Assembly (NCBI GenBank): GCA_002633025.1
Contig: NMRB01000774.1
Span: forward strand, 87,944 to 151,943
Direction of reading: 5' to 3'
Source: Notospermus geniculatus
Taxonomy: Eukaryota; Nemertea; Pilidiophora; Heteronemertea; Lineidae
Length of the DNA: 64,000 nt
Shown here in pieces: positions 1-10,640 of the stretch. Within the stretch, counting starts at the first letter, position 1. The number at the start of each line of letters is the position of its first letter. A program made the translations under genes and the position numbers. The notes beneath the pieces are model-generated. The model had not been told where the DNA came from. It searched no databases and saw only the letters and a list, made by a program, of their open reading frames with translations.

Positions 1-129
1 CGCTGTTTCAGTCATGACCGGAGATTTGCTGTTTTTGCTATAAACAGTTATCAATGGTAGTTACAACGACGACTTCATGAATTACGGTTCGTACCAGATG
101 ATGTTTCATGACAGTCACGATCAGAGAAT

Positions 130-720
130 AATATTCCACCTGTTTCCTGATCAGAAATTTGTTGTTTTCTAACGGTCACGAGATTCGCCGTTTCCTGACA
201 GTCCTGACCAGAGATTTTGCTGTTTCCTAACAGTTACGAGATTTGCTATTTTCTGACAGTCACGATCAGATATTTGCTATTTTCTGACAGTCACGATCAG
301 ATATTTGCTGTTTCCTGGCGGTCACGATCAGATATTTGCTGTTTCCTGACAGTCACGATCAGATATTTGCTGTTTCCTAACAGTCACGATCAGATATTTG
401 CTGTTTCCTGACAGTCACGATCAGATATTTGCTGTTTCCTGACAGTCACGATCAGATATTTGCTGTTTCCTAATGTAGCATTTACTAGATTTGCTCTTTC
501 CAGACAGTCCTGACCAGGGATTTGCCGTTTCCTACATGTAACATTCACGAAATTTGCTGTTTCCTGACAGTCACGATCAGATATTTGCTGTTTCCTGACA
601 GTCACGATCAGATATTTACTGTTTCCTACAAAATGTAATATAGCATTTAGACAGTCCTGACTAGGGATTTGCTGTTTCCTACATGTAACATTCACGAGAT
701 TTCTGTTTCCTGAGAGTCAT
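130..720. repeat. ~31 bp minisatellite
   Basis: Tandem and slightly diverged units built on GATCAGATATTTGCTGTTTC followed by CTGACAGTCAC. The most regular run is about 240-475, with diverged copies on both sides. The reading frames through it are low-complexity and not genes. The array probably continues left of the window. Confidence 0.9.
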
Positions 721-759
721 CATCATAGACTTTCTGCGGTCATGAGATTTGCTGCTTCC

Positions 760-2000
760 AGACGGTCACAAACACACAGATTTTCTGTTTCCACGACGAT
801 CAGATGTTGTTCTGTCTTGTGTAGGTGGCGGTGCTGGTGGTGGTCACCGACTCTTCCTGCGATATTCTCCGTCCCTCTCACTCTCTTTCTTCGCTTTTCC
901 CTGTCGTTCGCGTCAGAGATTTCCTTTCCAGCGGGACACACCGGGATCTTCCGACCTTCTGAATCTTTGAAATAAATTTTCCCGGGTTTCGCCTCAGGGA
1001 TACTTTCCCTTACCAGCGTGACTCGCCGGGGTCTTCCTTCTGAAAAAAGTTCGTAATCGAGACTTCTTTCTATCCGTAAACGTCACGGTGTTTTCACACA
1101 GAAATTACATCTGGCAAATCCAGACTGCCAAATGACGTACTCAGTACTGGAAGCTGCTGCAACAGGTTTTGTTTCATATCAGCCTCCAGCAGTTGCTAAC
1201 TTATAAGCTCACCTCCTCCTCCTCTATGTCTAATTAGTCAGTGTCAATACTTCGATAGTCCATTGATTCATGACTTGCCTCACTGATAGTTCATGAATAG
1301 AACTCGGCTATCGTTTCCTTGCCTAATTATGACAATTAGCACACACTAGACACGTACGTTGAGTATCCGTTGATACGTTCACGTCGAGTTATCCTGAAAA
1401 TGGCATATCCAAGAGTTTTTTTTCGTTTCCTAGTGGACTTTTTCAGTCCTCGCAGCAAGTCCTTCAGTCGAATTGCGGGAGGCAACCCAAGCCAAATTTG
1501 CAACAAAAATAGTACAATGTTCGAGCAATATGGGTGCTACATGTGCGTTGGTCGTCTGGGGCACTGGCTGTATTGAAAAAATTGTGTTTTTTACAGCTTG
1601 CCTGACGACAATGGCAAAACATTCAGCAGCAAGAACATGGGACACTGTTATAAACAGAATTTGGACACGTCGTGGTTGACACGTGGATCTTTGTTTGTAA
1701 AACACCGAATATACCGATTAGTACATGTATTATGCACAGGGTCTGTGGGTATGTCATCGTAAGTACCGTAAAGTGCATTTAACGAAAAGTCAGTCAATAT
1801 CCGCCTCTTCATTTGGTTGATAGCAAAATGGGGTAGGAGAATTCGTCGATATGGGATTTTTTTCTTCTTCAAGTACATGTACAACTTACAAATCAATTTC
1901 GTCTCGACGAAGAACAATCTTCCCCTTTGTATTACCTTGCGAACACTGAGGTGCATTCACAATGCATTCATTATACAGAAACGATATACTAACAGTAATA
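760..2000. other. no recognisable gene
   Basis: No domain, exon pair or clear repeat was recognised. Short frames here lack recognisable protein features. Confidence 0.5.
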
Positions 2001-2006
2001 CGAAAC

Positions 2007-2130
2007 GTCGTCTCCAGATTTCACAGATTTTCGACCCCAACCGGGGTCTTCCTCAGGCACTTTCTAGTAGAGATTCCACTTGTAGAGATTTTCTAGAATC
2101 TCTACTAGAAAGTGCCTGAGGAAGACGCCG
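2007..2130. repeat. palindromic repeat, GGGGTCGAAA family
   Basis: Two head-to-head copies of one motif. The left arm on the minus strand reads CTGAGGA, then GACCCC, loop, GGGGTC, then GAAAAT. The right arm on the plus strand is cut off soon after CTGAGGAAGACG. The centre is an inverted repeat of TCTCTACTAGAAAGTGC. About ten relatives lie elsewhere in the window. Confidence 0.8.
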
Positions 2131-2267
2131 AATGGCAGGGAAAATGATATTGATCTCGCTTTGATTGTCCGCATTTCTTATCGATTACGGATCGTTTTGA
2201 CCACACAAAACACCCTGCTGGGTTTTATGAGATGATTCCTCTGAATATCGATGTTGATCTACTCTCC

Positions 2268-2697
2268 ATTCCAGTTCCGAGTGGCGCGAGGTTTATCAAC
2301 GATAGCTCCGCAACGGCTGGGCCGAATTTGACATACCATACATCAATCGATTTGTCTTTTTTGGCGCTACAGCCATCATCACTGTCATTTCCCCGAAAAA
2401 CGTGACAGAAAAAAGTTCCTTCACAAAATCACAGTTTGTGTTGACGGCCGAAATGGCGGCCATTTTGAAATGACGCAATGCATCGCGCACGTGTAAACTG
2501 CACTGAAAACCATGGCGAAATGAAATGGGTTTTGAGAAAGGGATACGTTAATATGTCGGCCTTACGCCAAAAATGAAGATAGCGGAAAGATACCGGCAAG
2601 AAAGACAAGTCGATTGACGTATGTTTCGTCAAATTTGACCCAGCGGTTGCGGAGCTATCGTTGATAAACCTCGACGTGCCACTGGGAAGTGGAATGA
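2268..2697. mobile_element. foldback element, ~430 bp
   Basis: Long imperfect terminal inverted repeats: GAGGTTTATCAACGATAGCT near 2290 is mirrored by AGCTATCGTTGATAAACCTC near 2655, and the arms extend to about 70 bp. No open frame of note lies between them. Likely a non-autonomous DNA transposon. Confidence 0.75.
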
Positions 2698-2699
2698 AC

Positions 2700-3360
2700 T
2701 GTAAATGTGTTATAAGAGTGTTATCGACTAGGAGAGAACCTACTATGGAAGAATTTGCCTCCACCTAAGGGTTCTACTCCTTGCGCAAGAATGTTCGCTG
2801 CCAGCCACATCATGATTGAGTCTCCTCAGTGCCACCAGATTTGGCCTCAGAGCCTGTCTTTTGAGGCGTTCATTTTCGATGTCGTTTTTTCGGCTTACAT
2901 CGATTTTTTTCTGTAGCGCTTAGAGAACATAATCATGTTACAATGTACATGTATCTCGTAAAGCCGCACTCACAGTAGTTTTCGAAGTTCACGGGGAGTT
3001 TTTAGCCCGCTGTTTACATGCAGGACAAGTAGGTTCAGACTCATTATCATTTTAAGACTTCCACTGACAGATCAAGTGATTTCGTAGTCACAGAAAAAAA
3101 GTAACCATCTGTTGTTGACGTTTATGAAGACCACCTATCGACAACCAAGGAAGTTACAAACTCGCTTGGCGATATAAACTTTTCGTACTGCAGAAAAGGA
3201 AATTACTCGAGCATATAGTACATGTACACCTGTTGAATGTCATATCCATTGCCAACAAACGATAATTTTCCATACAAAATTTTACTTCTCTGTGATCTGT
3301 TTCATTCCGTCATGACGAATTTACCTCTGCAAAGATAATGCACGGTTGTGTGTACACAGT
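2700..3360. other. no recognisable gene
   Basis: AT-rich sequence without a recognised domain, splice-linked exon or clear repeat. Confidence 0.45.
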
Positions 3361-3361
3361 G

Positions 3362-3510
3362 GGGAGGTTTCGAAATCAAACGATAAACCAAAACATTACG
3401 ACAACGTTATTTTTCATACTTCACATTAACCAGATTTTGCATTGCATTTTCGGTACAAAAATAAAGTTGTCGTTAACGTTTACGTTTATCGTTTGATTTC
3501 GAAACCTCCC
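3362..3510. mobile_element. MITE family A, copy 1
   Basis: About 150 bp with near-perfect terminal inverted repeats beginning GGGAGGTTTCGAAATCAAAC. The interior carries AACGTTATTTTT and its mirror. Four other copies in the window (12007, 26473, 39296, 46045) share ends and interior. Confidence 0.9.
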
Positions 3511-4195
3511 TAGTGACAACTGTCTTCCGAAATAGACCCTTTTACATGTAAACATACATTATATTATGTACTGTACATGTACACATCAGACATAGAGTGA
3601 TAATTGGTGTGTTTTTATAGGCCTACATAGTGGGTGCTAATTGTACCAACATCCCCAAATTCACCACCACGGCGTGACAGCGACACCATGTCGTCGAAAC
3701 ACCAAATAACATGCAAGCCTATCATCATGATCATCATCCTCCCACAGCAGGGGCTTTTACTTCGCTCCTCTGATTGACTTGTATGAACAGCGAGACCAAT
3801 GCCCTGCTAATGGAGATGCATGATCATTGACCTACTTCTGACTAGACAAATTAGGCAGATTTTCAAAGGGATTCCACTCATATGATTTCAAACTTTTCGT
3901 TACATTTCGATTGCGCGCACGATTGATCAGCAGGAACACTATATTCATTACCTTACGCATCACGCAAGAAAAAAACGCATCAGTTCATGCTTTGTGTTGC
4001 TAATGGCAGAATAATACGTCTAAATGGACTCAATTTTTCCAATCGACTGTGCTTTTGTCATACCTCCCCTGTACTAAATACCTTCCTTCTCACTCCAGCC
4101 GGAATCCTGGCTTATTTAGTGAATCTCGTGCGCCATTACAACATCGGGCGATTGATATCACAATCTAATCCCAGCAGTTGAAGCCACACCTCTGT

Positions 4196-4348
4196 GGGGC
4201 TTTTTACACGGTGCTGGTTCGAGGAAACCTACCTCCACCCTCCTCGGGCGGGTTCGGTTCAGGATGGAGGATTGATCGCTTTTACACGGTGCGGGTTCAG
4301 TAACCCTCCTCGATCTAGTGGAACGCACCGGCACCGTGTAAAAAGGCC
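4196..4348. mobile_element. small foldback element
   Basis: Terminal inverted repeats GGCTTTTTACACGGTGC and GCACCGTGTAAAAAGGCC bound about 150 bp that also contains an internal TTTTACACGGTGC copy. No coding content. Confidence 0.75.
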
Positions 4349-4736
4349 TAGGAAGATTTGGCCGTATCCTGAGATTCGCATGAACCGAAATAGTTTTGGA
4401 GAGCGGTTTCGAAACCTCGGTGGGAGTTTATCATGTTTTGATTGATAGTCAAGAAATGCCGCTGTATATCTTCGCCGAAAATACTAGTACATGTCCTGGG
4501 TGTATTCAAAAGAGGAATCTATTCTGAATGTCCATTTTCATGCCGATATCGATATCTTTCCGAGGCCTACAGACGGTAGCACATACTAGAAAATCATGCC
4601 CATACACAGTACTTCATTGAGTAATGAATGAACACGTGTGATGAGAAATTTAAATGTGAAAAGTTAGTACCAAAAACGACGAAAGGTGGCATTATGCAAG
4701 TAAAACCTAGGATTATTTATAAACAAGGAGTCCTAC

Positions 4737-4875
4737 CTCCTGCATTCTCCCCCTCATCCTTTTCTTTACTGTCGTCCTCTTTGCCGTCATCTTCTTGATT
4801 ACTGGATTGTTGTTGCTGCTGTTGTTGCTGCTGCTGTTGTTGTTCCTGTTCGTCTGACTCATTCACTGTTTGTTG
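4737..4875 (-). CDS. exon 2 of acidic Gln-rich (troponin T-like?) protein
   Basis: Internal exon of 139 bp. The acceptor is a pyrimidine stretch ending TTTTTCAG at 4876 and the donor is GTAGGA at 4736. It reads in phase 0 from the exon at 8497-8514 and ends in phase 1. The encoded 46 residues are almost all polar: a short QQTVNESDEQEQ stretch, a run of about ten Gln, then alternating Asp/Glu/Lys clusters. Such an acidic N-terminal extension after MSDAEE is what troponin T has, but the diagnostic tropomyosin-binding part would lie further along the minus strand, probably beyond base 1. Any other acidic nuclear or cytoskeletal protein remains possible. Confidence 0.55.
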
Positions 4876-5132
4876 CTGAAAAAGTTGGTCAAAGACCACG
4901 TAATATAAAAATTTCATTCTCTGTCCGATAGGGTCGCTACTGTTGTAGCATGACGCATTTTTGTACATCCTGGACCACGAGAATGGCCAATTTTGAATAC
5001 TATCAGCCTGGCTTTAAAATAATTCACCTCTTTAAAACATAAGTGATTATAATTATAACTTGTACAAGCCAAGTGATCCACTAATATTTACTTTTAAAAC
5101 TCGGTAATAATCGTAGGCGGATAAAACATATT

Positions 5133-5223
5133 AGGGAGGACGACGTTTATCTATTGTTTGTGTATACCCACACAATAGATAAACGTCGTCGTAGGGCCTA
5201 ACCGGGCGCTTGCGAAACCTCCC
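5133..5223. mobile_element. hairpin MITE remnant
   Basis: The outer ends GGGAGG and CCTCCC resemble family A. Inside is a hairpin made of GACGACGTTTATCTATTGT and its mirror around 5139-5191. Confidence 0.65.
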
Positions 5224-5338
5224 TTTTAGTAAACCTAACTGACGTCTCGGCGGTTTCGGCCAAGTTTCTCTTGTACTGTTGATGTAGGCCTATGAAGTGT
5301 ATTTCTCGTGTGTTCACACTCTTGAGGTAGTATGGCTT

Positions 5339-5473
5339 TAAGGCTGATTCATACTCCGTCCGGATTTTGCGCCGACTATGATCAATTTCACTGCGTGTGC
5401 ACATTCACGTCGTGGAAACCTGCGATCAGTTTCATGCGCTTGACGGTCCGCAAGCGAGTATGAATCAGCCCTT
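5339..5473. mobile_element. small TIR element
   Basis: TAAGGCTGATTCATACTC at the left is mirrored by GAGTATGAATCAGCCCTTA at the right. The interior is non-coding. Confidence 0.7.
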
Positions 5474-6000
5474 ATTCGAAGCTACATGTACAATGTAAAG
5501 GCGAAAATTAGATCTTAATGCTCTAGTCGAACGTTTATCGCCATATCAGTCACTGTGTCCACTGCAGACTTAGCAATAATGATCGAAAGCAAGTCGTGTT
5601 ATGTTGTTCTGCTTCGAATAGTATTGACTCAATTCGACTACAAAAGCTTGAAAATGATCTACATACATGACATATCGGCAATAAAAGTCGAGAAAATCGT
5701 TTCCTTCTGTATATGTACAATGTATGCTCTGTCGATCTTAAATGGGCCTACTGGCCTGACACAAGCGCACTCTCTCAACTATGCCTGAATGGTCGACAGC
5801 AAATGATAAAGAATAGATCTATGCCCTAAACATATATTTACGCAAGTTTGAAAATCCAATTATGAATTCATACTTGCGGTATTTGGAGGGCCTAAAGTGC
5901 TATAAAAACGGTCATGAACGATAATTCAAATTCAAATTAAATGATAATTCAATGTGGATATTAACTGCTTGAATGGCATTTTTAGAAAGGTTCCGAACAA

Positions 6001-6175
6001 CTAATCCAACTTTTTGGTTACTCTTTCTAGGTTTATTTTAAGACGACGTTTCTACCAGTGTTCCCTGGTCGTTGTCAAGTGTACAACAGCTGTACACTTG
6101 ACAACGACCAGGGAACACTGGTAGAAACGTCGTCTTAAAATAAACCTAGAAAGAGTAACCAAAAAGTTGGATTAG
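6001..6175. mobile_element. near-perfect 175 bp hairpin
   Basis: Arms of about 85 bp are perfect complements around a loop of a few bases (6001 CTAATCCAAC mirrored by GTTGGATTAG at 6166-6175). The lack of mismatches indicates recent insertion or ongoing arm homogenisation. AATGTGGATATT occurs just outside both ends and may be a flanking duplication. Confidence 0.9.
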
Positions 6176-6239
6176 TTAATGTGGATATTGTAGAGAATAT
6201 TTAAGAAAGTTAAAGTTTGGGTTAACAGTCTGATACCAA

Positions 6240-6464
6240 CAACGGTTGACGTGTCATCCGAAACCTTTCAGTAGAACTCTGATGAGCGGCTCTTCCAGCG
6301 CTACAATCTGAGCTTTTCCGACCGGTATACATGTACCCGTTTATACACCTGGGTGGAGAGATGCCAGTGAGGCAAAGAGACTTGGCCTACGCCCAGTGGG
6401 ATTCGAACCCGGACCTTCTGATCGCTAGTTGGAGACCCGAACCACTACACCACCGTGGCTCCCC
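6240..6464 (-). mobile_element. tRNA-derived SINE
   Basis: On the minus strand, GTGGTGTAGTGGTT (6440-6453) matches an RNA polymerase III A box and GGGTTCGAATCCC (about 6398-6410) a B box, with tRNA-like spacing. A non-tRNA body follows towards 6240. The acceptor stem is not that of a functional tRNA. Confidence 0.7.
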
Positions 6465-6484
6465 AAAATATTCCCCACGATATA

Positions 6485-6605
6485 TATTGGGTCATATGAA
6501 TAAAGACTAGTAAATGCTTTTACTTCAGACTTGTACAGCATTGCCTAGTGCATATTGCAAAATTCAAGCAAAAGCATTTACTGATCTTTATTCATATGAC
6601 CCAGT
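6485..6605. repeat. hairpin repeat, AAATGCTTTTACTT family
   Basis: TGGGTCATATGAATAAAGA and its mirror bound an interior with AGTAAATGCTTTTACTTCA-type sequence. Relatives lie at 45187-45308 and, half-preserved, at about 54697-54800. Confidence 0.75.
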
Positions 6606-7362
6606 GATTTCATTCAATACGCTGGTAAGATCCGAATTACATCACGATTTTTAAATAATCGCCAATCGCAATTTATTGAAAATTCATTTCTTTCGAACCA
6701 CATTACGTTGTGTGCACGGAAATGTGTAGTATACACAGCAATTTTCATTGTCAACAAGATTAATACCAGCCATGCTCCGTAAACGTCTGAATTATTTCTC
6801 AGAGGCAGTATTGATCCAATAACAAAAGCTAGGAATTTAATTGCTTTTCCATCAAGTAAAGTGTCAGGAATTCTCTGTTTTCAAATGCTGAAGCTAAGCG
6901 CACATGAACGGCAAATCTCAATGCGATAGGGTCGTTAAAGTTGACTGACTCAACACTGGGTGAGATAAAAAAATTCATTCTATCAGCGTTTCTGTGCGTG
7001 AATGTCCCCCCACATAGTAGGCCTACTGCCTATTGAAGTCATGCTGACTTTTAGCTGTCTATTGTCACTACGTTTCCAATACGAAGGAGGAAAAACGGGG
7101 AACATTGGCAGATGTTACACCGGTTAGTCGACTTATAAACACGCCTACAGCATTGAGATAGCTGTCTATGGGTCTTAGCTTTCGCCTGCAGCACACATGG
7201 CAAGTTTTCTTACTCGTACACGCATTCTGGGGGGGGGGCTTTAAAACTGAAAAGCGACTGGTTTTGACCAATGTCTTCATCAGTAAAGTTGATCAGAAAT
7301 ACTCTAGCTTCGTGTATTCAAGGCCAGTGCCAGATATTCAAGTCAACAGTACAAAATAAATC

Positions 7363-7440
7363 GGAAAGTCGTCTCCGAATATTTCGCAAATTTTCGACCC
7401 AAATCGGGGTCTTCCTCAGGCGCTATGTAAGAGATCCCAG
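7363..7440 (-). repeat. GGGGTCGAAA family, single copy
   Basis: The minus strand reads CTGAGGAAGACCCC, loop, GGGTCGAAAATTTGCGAAAT and then GGAGACGACTTT. Same order of blocks as the copies at 2007 and 26581. Confidence 0.75.
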
Positions 7441-7811
7441 TATGCACATGAGAACTGACCAACGGCAGATCCGATCAGAGCACCGCTGATGTTGGCATTC
7501 ATATTCGAATATATTTCATTTTCCCGTCAGGGCCGAAGCTATAGTACTATTGGCCCTGGTAAGTAAGGAGGAGGCTTCACATGCTACTCATGTTCCTCAC
7601 TTGGACGGGGTCTTTTACTTGCCCTTGCAAAGAGACACAAAGTACACGACGTTGGCATTGGTAATGCCAGGAGAAATGTGCGGTTTGGGAGCGTACCGGT
7701 GTACCATAGGCCGAATAAAGTTGAGGTGGCCTTGCACACACACACACCCATTAAAGTTGAAACAGACTGCTATGCTAGATCTGATGGCTGCCAGGACAGT
7801 GATATTCGACC

Positions 7812-7960
7812 CTTACGAAAAAGTACCACGTGTAAAATGACATTACCACGTGGTAATGGGCAAATTTTACACATTTTGTGTGTAAAATTTGCCCATCACC
7901 GCGTGGTAATGGGCAATTACCACGTGGTAATGTCATACACGTGGTACATTTTCGTAAGAA
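7812..7960. mobile_element. hairpin element with repeated CACGTG
   Basis: Imperfect inverted repeat from CTTACGAAAAAGTACCACGTG to its mirror CACGTGGTACATTTTCGTAAG. TTACCACGTGGTAA-type palindromes occur several times inside. One ambiguous base lies just right of it at 7976. Confidence 0.75.
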
Positions 7961-8496
7961 TTCGCAAGTAAAGTANTGTAATCGGGGCCTTAGTGCTGGC
8001 GATTGATGCCTTATGCGAGGGTCCGTGGGTTCGATTCTGGTAGGAAGCAATGTCTTTCACCTTAGAAACTCGATTTCTATTTCATATTTTTTTTAAACGC
8101 TACACCGGTACCTATTACTCGGTTTTTGCTATCAAGTATTTGCTATCATTAAGTTTTCCCTTCAGTTAAAAATAGAAGCCGACGATAAGGATTTTAAAAC
8201 TTTCTTGTGACTTTCATTTCATTGCCGAGGCGTAGAGGCTCTTGATTTCCTTATGATTGTAAATAGTAGGATATAGGCCTATATCATCATGATAATAGCA
8301 GGAACGTATACTTGTATGCCTAGCAATACATACATGGCTTTATTTATAAAGTCATTGACTGATTGTACCGAGTTAGTGGCCCAATTCAAACTGTGATAAA
8401 AACCGTACATTATAAGGTACAGGCCTACCTCGGGCATACACACTTAAAGAAAATAATAATCTTTCTGACCTTTTCAAAAGAAACTTAGACACTTAC

Positions 8497-8514
8497 CTCT
8501 TCGGCGTCTGACAT
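8497..8514 (-). CDS. first coding exon, MSDAEE
   Basis: ATG at 8514 followed by five codons (S D A E E) and a strong donor GTAAGT at 8496. The exon ends in phase 0 and joins in frame with the exon at 4737-4875 across an intron of about 3.6 kb. The MSDAEE start is typical of troponin T, but six residues alone cannot establish identity. Confidence 0.55.
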
Positions 8515-8639
8515 TGTTACAATTCAACCTTCCTCCGCAGTATCCGAAATTTTGCCCCTGGACGAATCCTCAAGTGAAAACGTTTAAGAACCAACGCGAT
8601 GTACTACTTCCGTCATGTATAGTGTACACGCAGCCATGG

Positions 8640-9960
8640 CTACCGGGTTAGTTGTTAATCCTACTACGGTTAGGCGCGCTTCGCCCGCACGTGCTTGGAC
8701 AAAGCGGGAAACACCAATATGGTAAATAATCATGATAATGGCGAGTTTCTCATCGGTATGGCGTGGAGTAATAGCCCTGTTTAATTATGGATATAGAAAA
8801 TGAGTTACTGCAGATTGCTTTTGTTTACTATATACAGGTTCTTCACGTGACGTCACAGCCTAATTAGCATAGAATTCATGGAACTGGTGCCGCCATATTG
8901 GCCGTCAGTGTCAGTGGGGTTTACTGAAAGAAATCAGATTTTAACTCATGGAATATTTTCCAAACTACCGTTCTTATTACATGTATTTCAGTTTCTTAGT
9001 ATATGATTTTTCAAATAAAATCACATGTTCTACAGCAGTCTGATGATTGAATGACACCTGTGTCTGTTGTAAAAACAGACAATTAGTGCTGAATTACATA
9101 GAGTTGTAGCGTATTACTGACGGCCAAGCACATGGCTAATTATGTATTAGCTCATTAGCATTGAGTTGTGATGTTTTTATTTATTTTTTTCTCGCACTTT
9201 ATCCTCAAACCCAGGGTTTTCACAACCGCTCCTCTCCTTCCACCTGTTGTTTCCGAGGGAGGGGTACCACCGTAAGTGACCTGAGATTCGCAGGATGGCC
9301 TCACTTACATTTTGAGGGAAAAAATCCAGAATCCCAACATACAGGTATTCGCGTGACCGCAAAGCAAATTGTCTGCAAAAAAGGAACGAGGCCCTCATAT
9401 TCGCGCCCAGGGTCTTCACAACTGCTTCCCTCCTCGCGCTTGGTTCCATTGAGGGAATAGTCCGGTCGCTTAATCGAGATTTTGGGGAAAATGCGGACTA
9501 GACGCGGCGGACATATTTACGATATTTGCATATGTGTTCTACGGATACTGTTCAAATTTAGAAGGGGTGCCAACGAAAAGTACGGTTAGTATGGGCATTA
9601 TATGCAAATGAACTTGGGGGTCACGTGATAATGACCAAATATGGTCAAAATATTTTTTTTCAAAATCGAACAATTTACTGCTAATGTAGTCGAAAAATCA
9701 CTCCAGTCTTATGCCATCTACAATCAACGGTAAGCATCAGAGGCGCCTACAAAGTTTCCCGTTAAAAGGGATTTCTGAAGAAACTCCTGGGAAGAACGCG
9801 TTTTTCTCGATAATTATGAAAATAGATTTCGAAGAAATAGAATTCTTTTCCTTTTTGTTTTAGTAAAGTCAAAGCGTACGACCGTATGACCTGAGATTCT
9901 CAGGATGCGAGGTTCTGGGACAAAAATCAAACAAGAAAATATATTTTCTCAACAAGAGCA
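8640..9960. other. no recognisable gene
   Basis: Intergenic sequence. CCCAGGGTTTTCACAAC near 9210 and CCCAGGGTCTTCACAAC near 9406 form a diverged direct repeat. ACCTGAGATTC(G/T)CAGGATG also occurs twice (9281, 9890). No exon recognised. Confidence 0.45.
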
Positions 9961-9967
9961 TTCTCAT

Positions 9968-9973
9968 TTTATT
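9968..9973 (-). terminator. polyadenylation signal AATAAA
   Basis: The minus strand reads AATAAA about 100 bases past the stop codon of the cystine-knot peptide exon, a normal distance for a short 3' untranslated region. Confidence 0.5.
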
Positions 9974-10075
9974 CGTCACTCATACTGTGAGAACTTTGTT
10001 ACATTAAATCTGCGAGTTATGCACGCTACAGCAGTATGACGTCGATAGTATTTGAGAATGGTCTACGACTCCGCT

Positions 10076-10172
10076 TTATGTGCACACTTCTTTACCCTCA
10101 TGGTCGAATTCGCACTTTCCAGTACAACACATAAACTTTTGGTCGCAGGGTTCACCTTTTGAAATGCATGAC
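10076..10172 (-). CDS. cystine-knot peptide gene, terminal exon
   Basis: The acceptor TTTCGTTTCAG ends at 10173. The exon runs 97 bp to TAA at 10076-10078. In the frame set by the upstream signal-peptide exon (one base completes the split codon) it encodes 31 residues with six Cys spaced C-X6-C-X5-CC-X3-C-X9-C. This is the order and spacing of an inhibitor cystine knot (C1-C4, C2-C5, C3-C6). The residue before the Ser-Cys start is Arg from the split codon, a plausible processing site. The product should be a small secreted disulfide-rich peptide. Knottins serve as hormones, protease inhibitors, antimicrobials or venom peptides, and nothing here decides between them. A second in-frame reading of the same bases has only scattered Cys and lacks the phase match. 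Confidence 0.72.
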
Positions 10173-10214
10173 CTGAAACGAAAGACACGTAAAGTGAAGC
10201 TACATGTAGGAATG

Positions 10215-10640
10215 CACCATTGGTTTTAAAGCTGATTTTGCGTTGCGACTTGCTTTGCAACTGGATTGCGTTGCAATAGGAGCTGTCAGCGAGTTGACCA
10301 CTAGGTGTCACTACGGCCCAATTCAATGCATGTTGCGGACCCATTCATTCTTGACCGAGCACCACTCACGTGGATTTTCCTGTGTATTGGTCCGCTAGAA
10401 CTTTGCTGCCATCTTTTGGCAATATGCGCGGCTGACTGCTCCTATTGGACACTCAATCGCCGTAGTGGATTAGCTAGATGTGATTTCCACCAATGGCGAA
10501 GATGTGGTTAGTTTCAGTCGGCAAATCGGTCGGCGACCGGTATCAGTTCCTTGCGATCGTATTCAATCGCAGATAGCAGGTTGCAAATCAAGTCGCAACG
10601 CAGAATATCAGCAGTGGATTCCTAGCTTGTCGTACACATT
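10215..10640. repeat. dispersed repeat Q, copy 1
   Basis: Tracts such as CAATCGCCGTAGTGGATTAG, GTGATTTCCACCAATGGCGA and ATCAGCAGTGGATTCCTAGC recur at about 11204-11400, 45945-46320 and 57676-57920 in either orientation. The ends carry GCGACTTGCTTTGCAAC and its mirror, so this looks like a TIR element of about 350-400 bp. Confidence 0.7.

Noticed and set aside
130-720. CRISPR-like array
   Set aside because: The units are contiguous tandem repeats without unique spacers, and the genome is eukaryotic.
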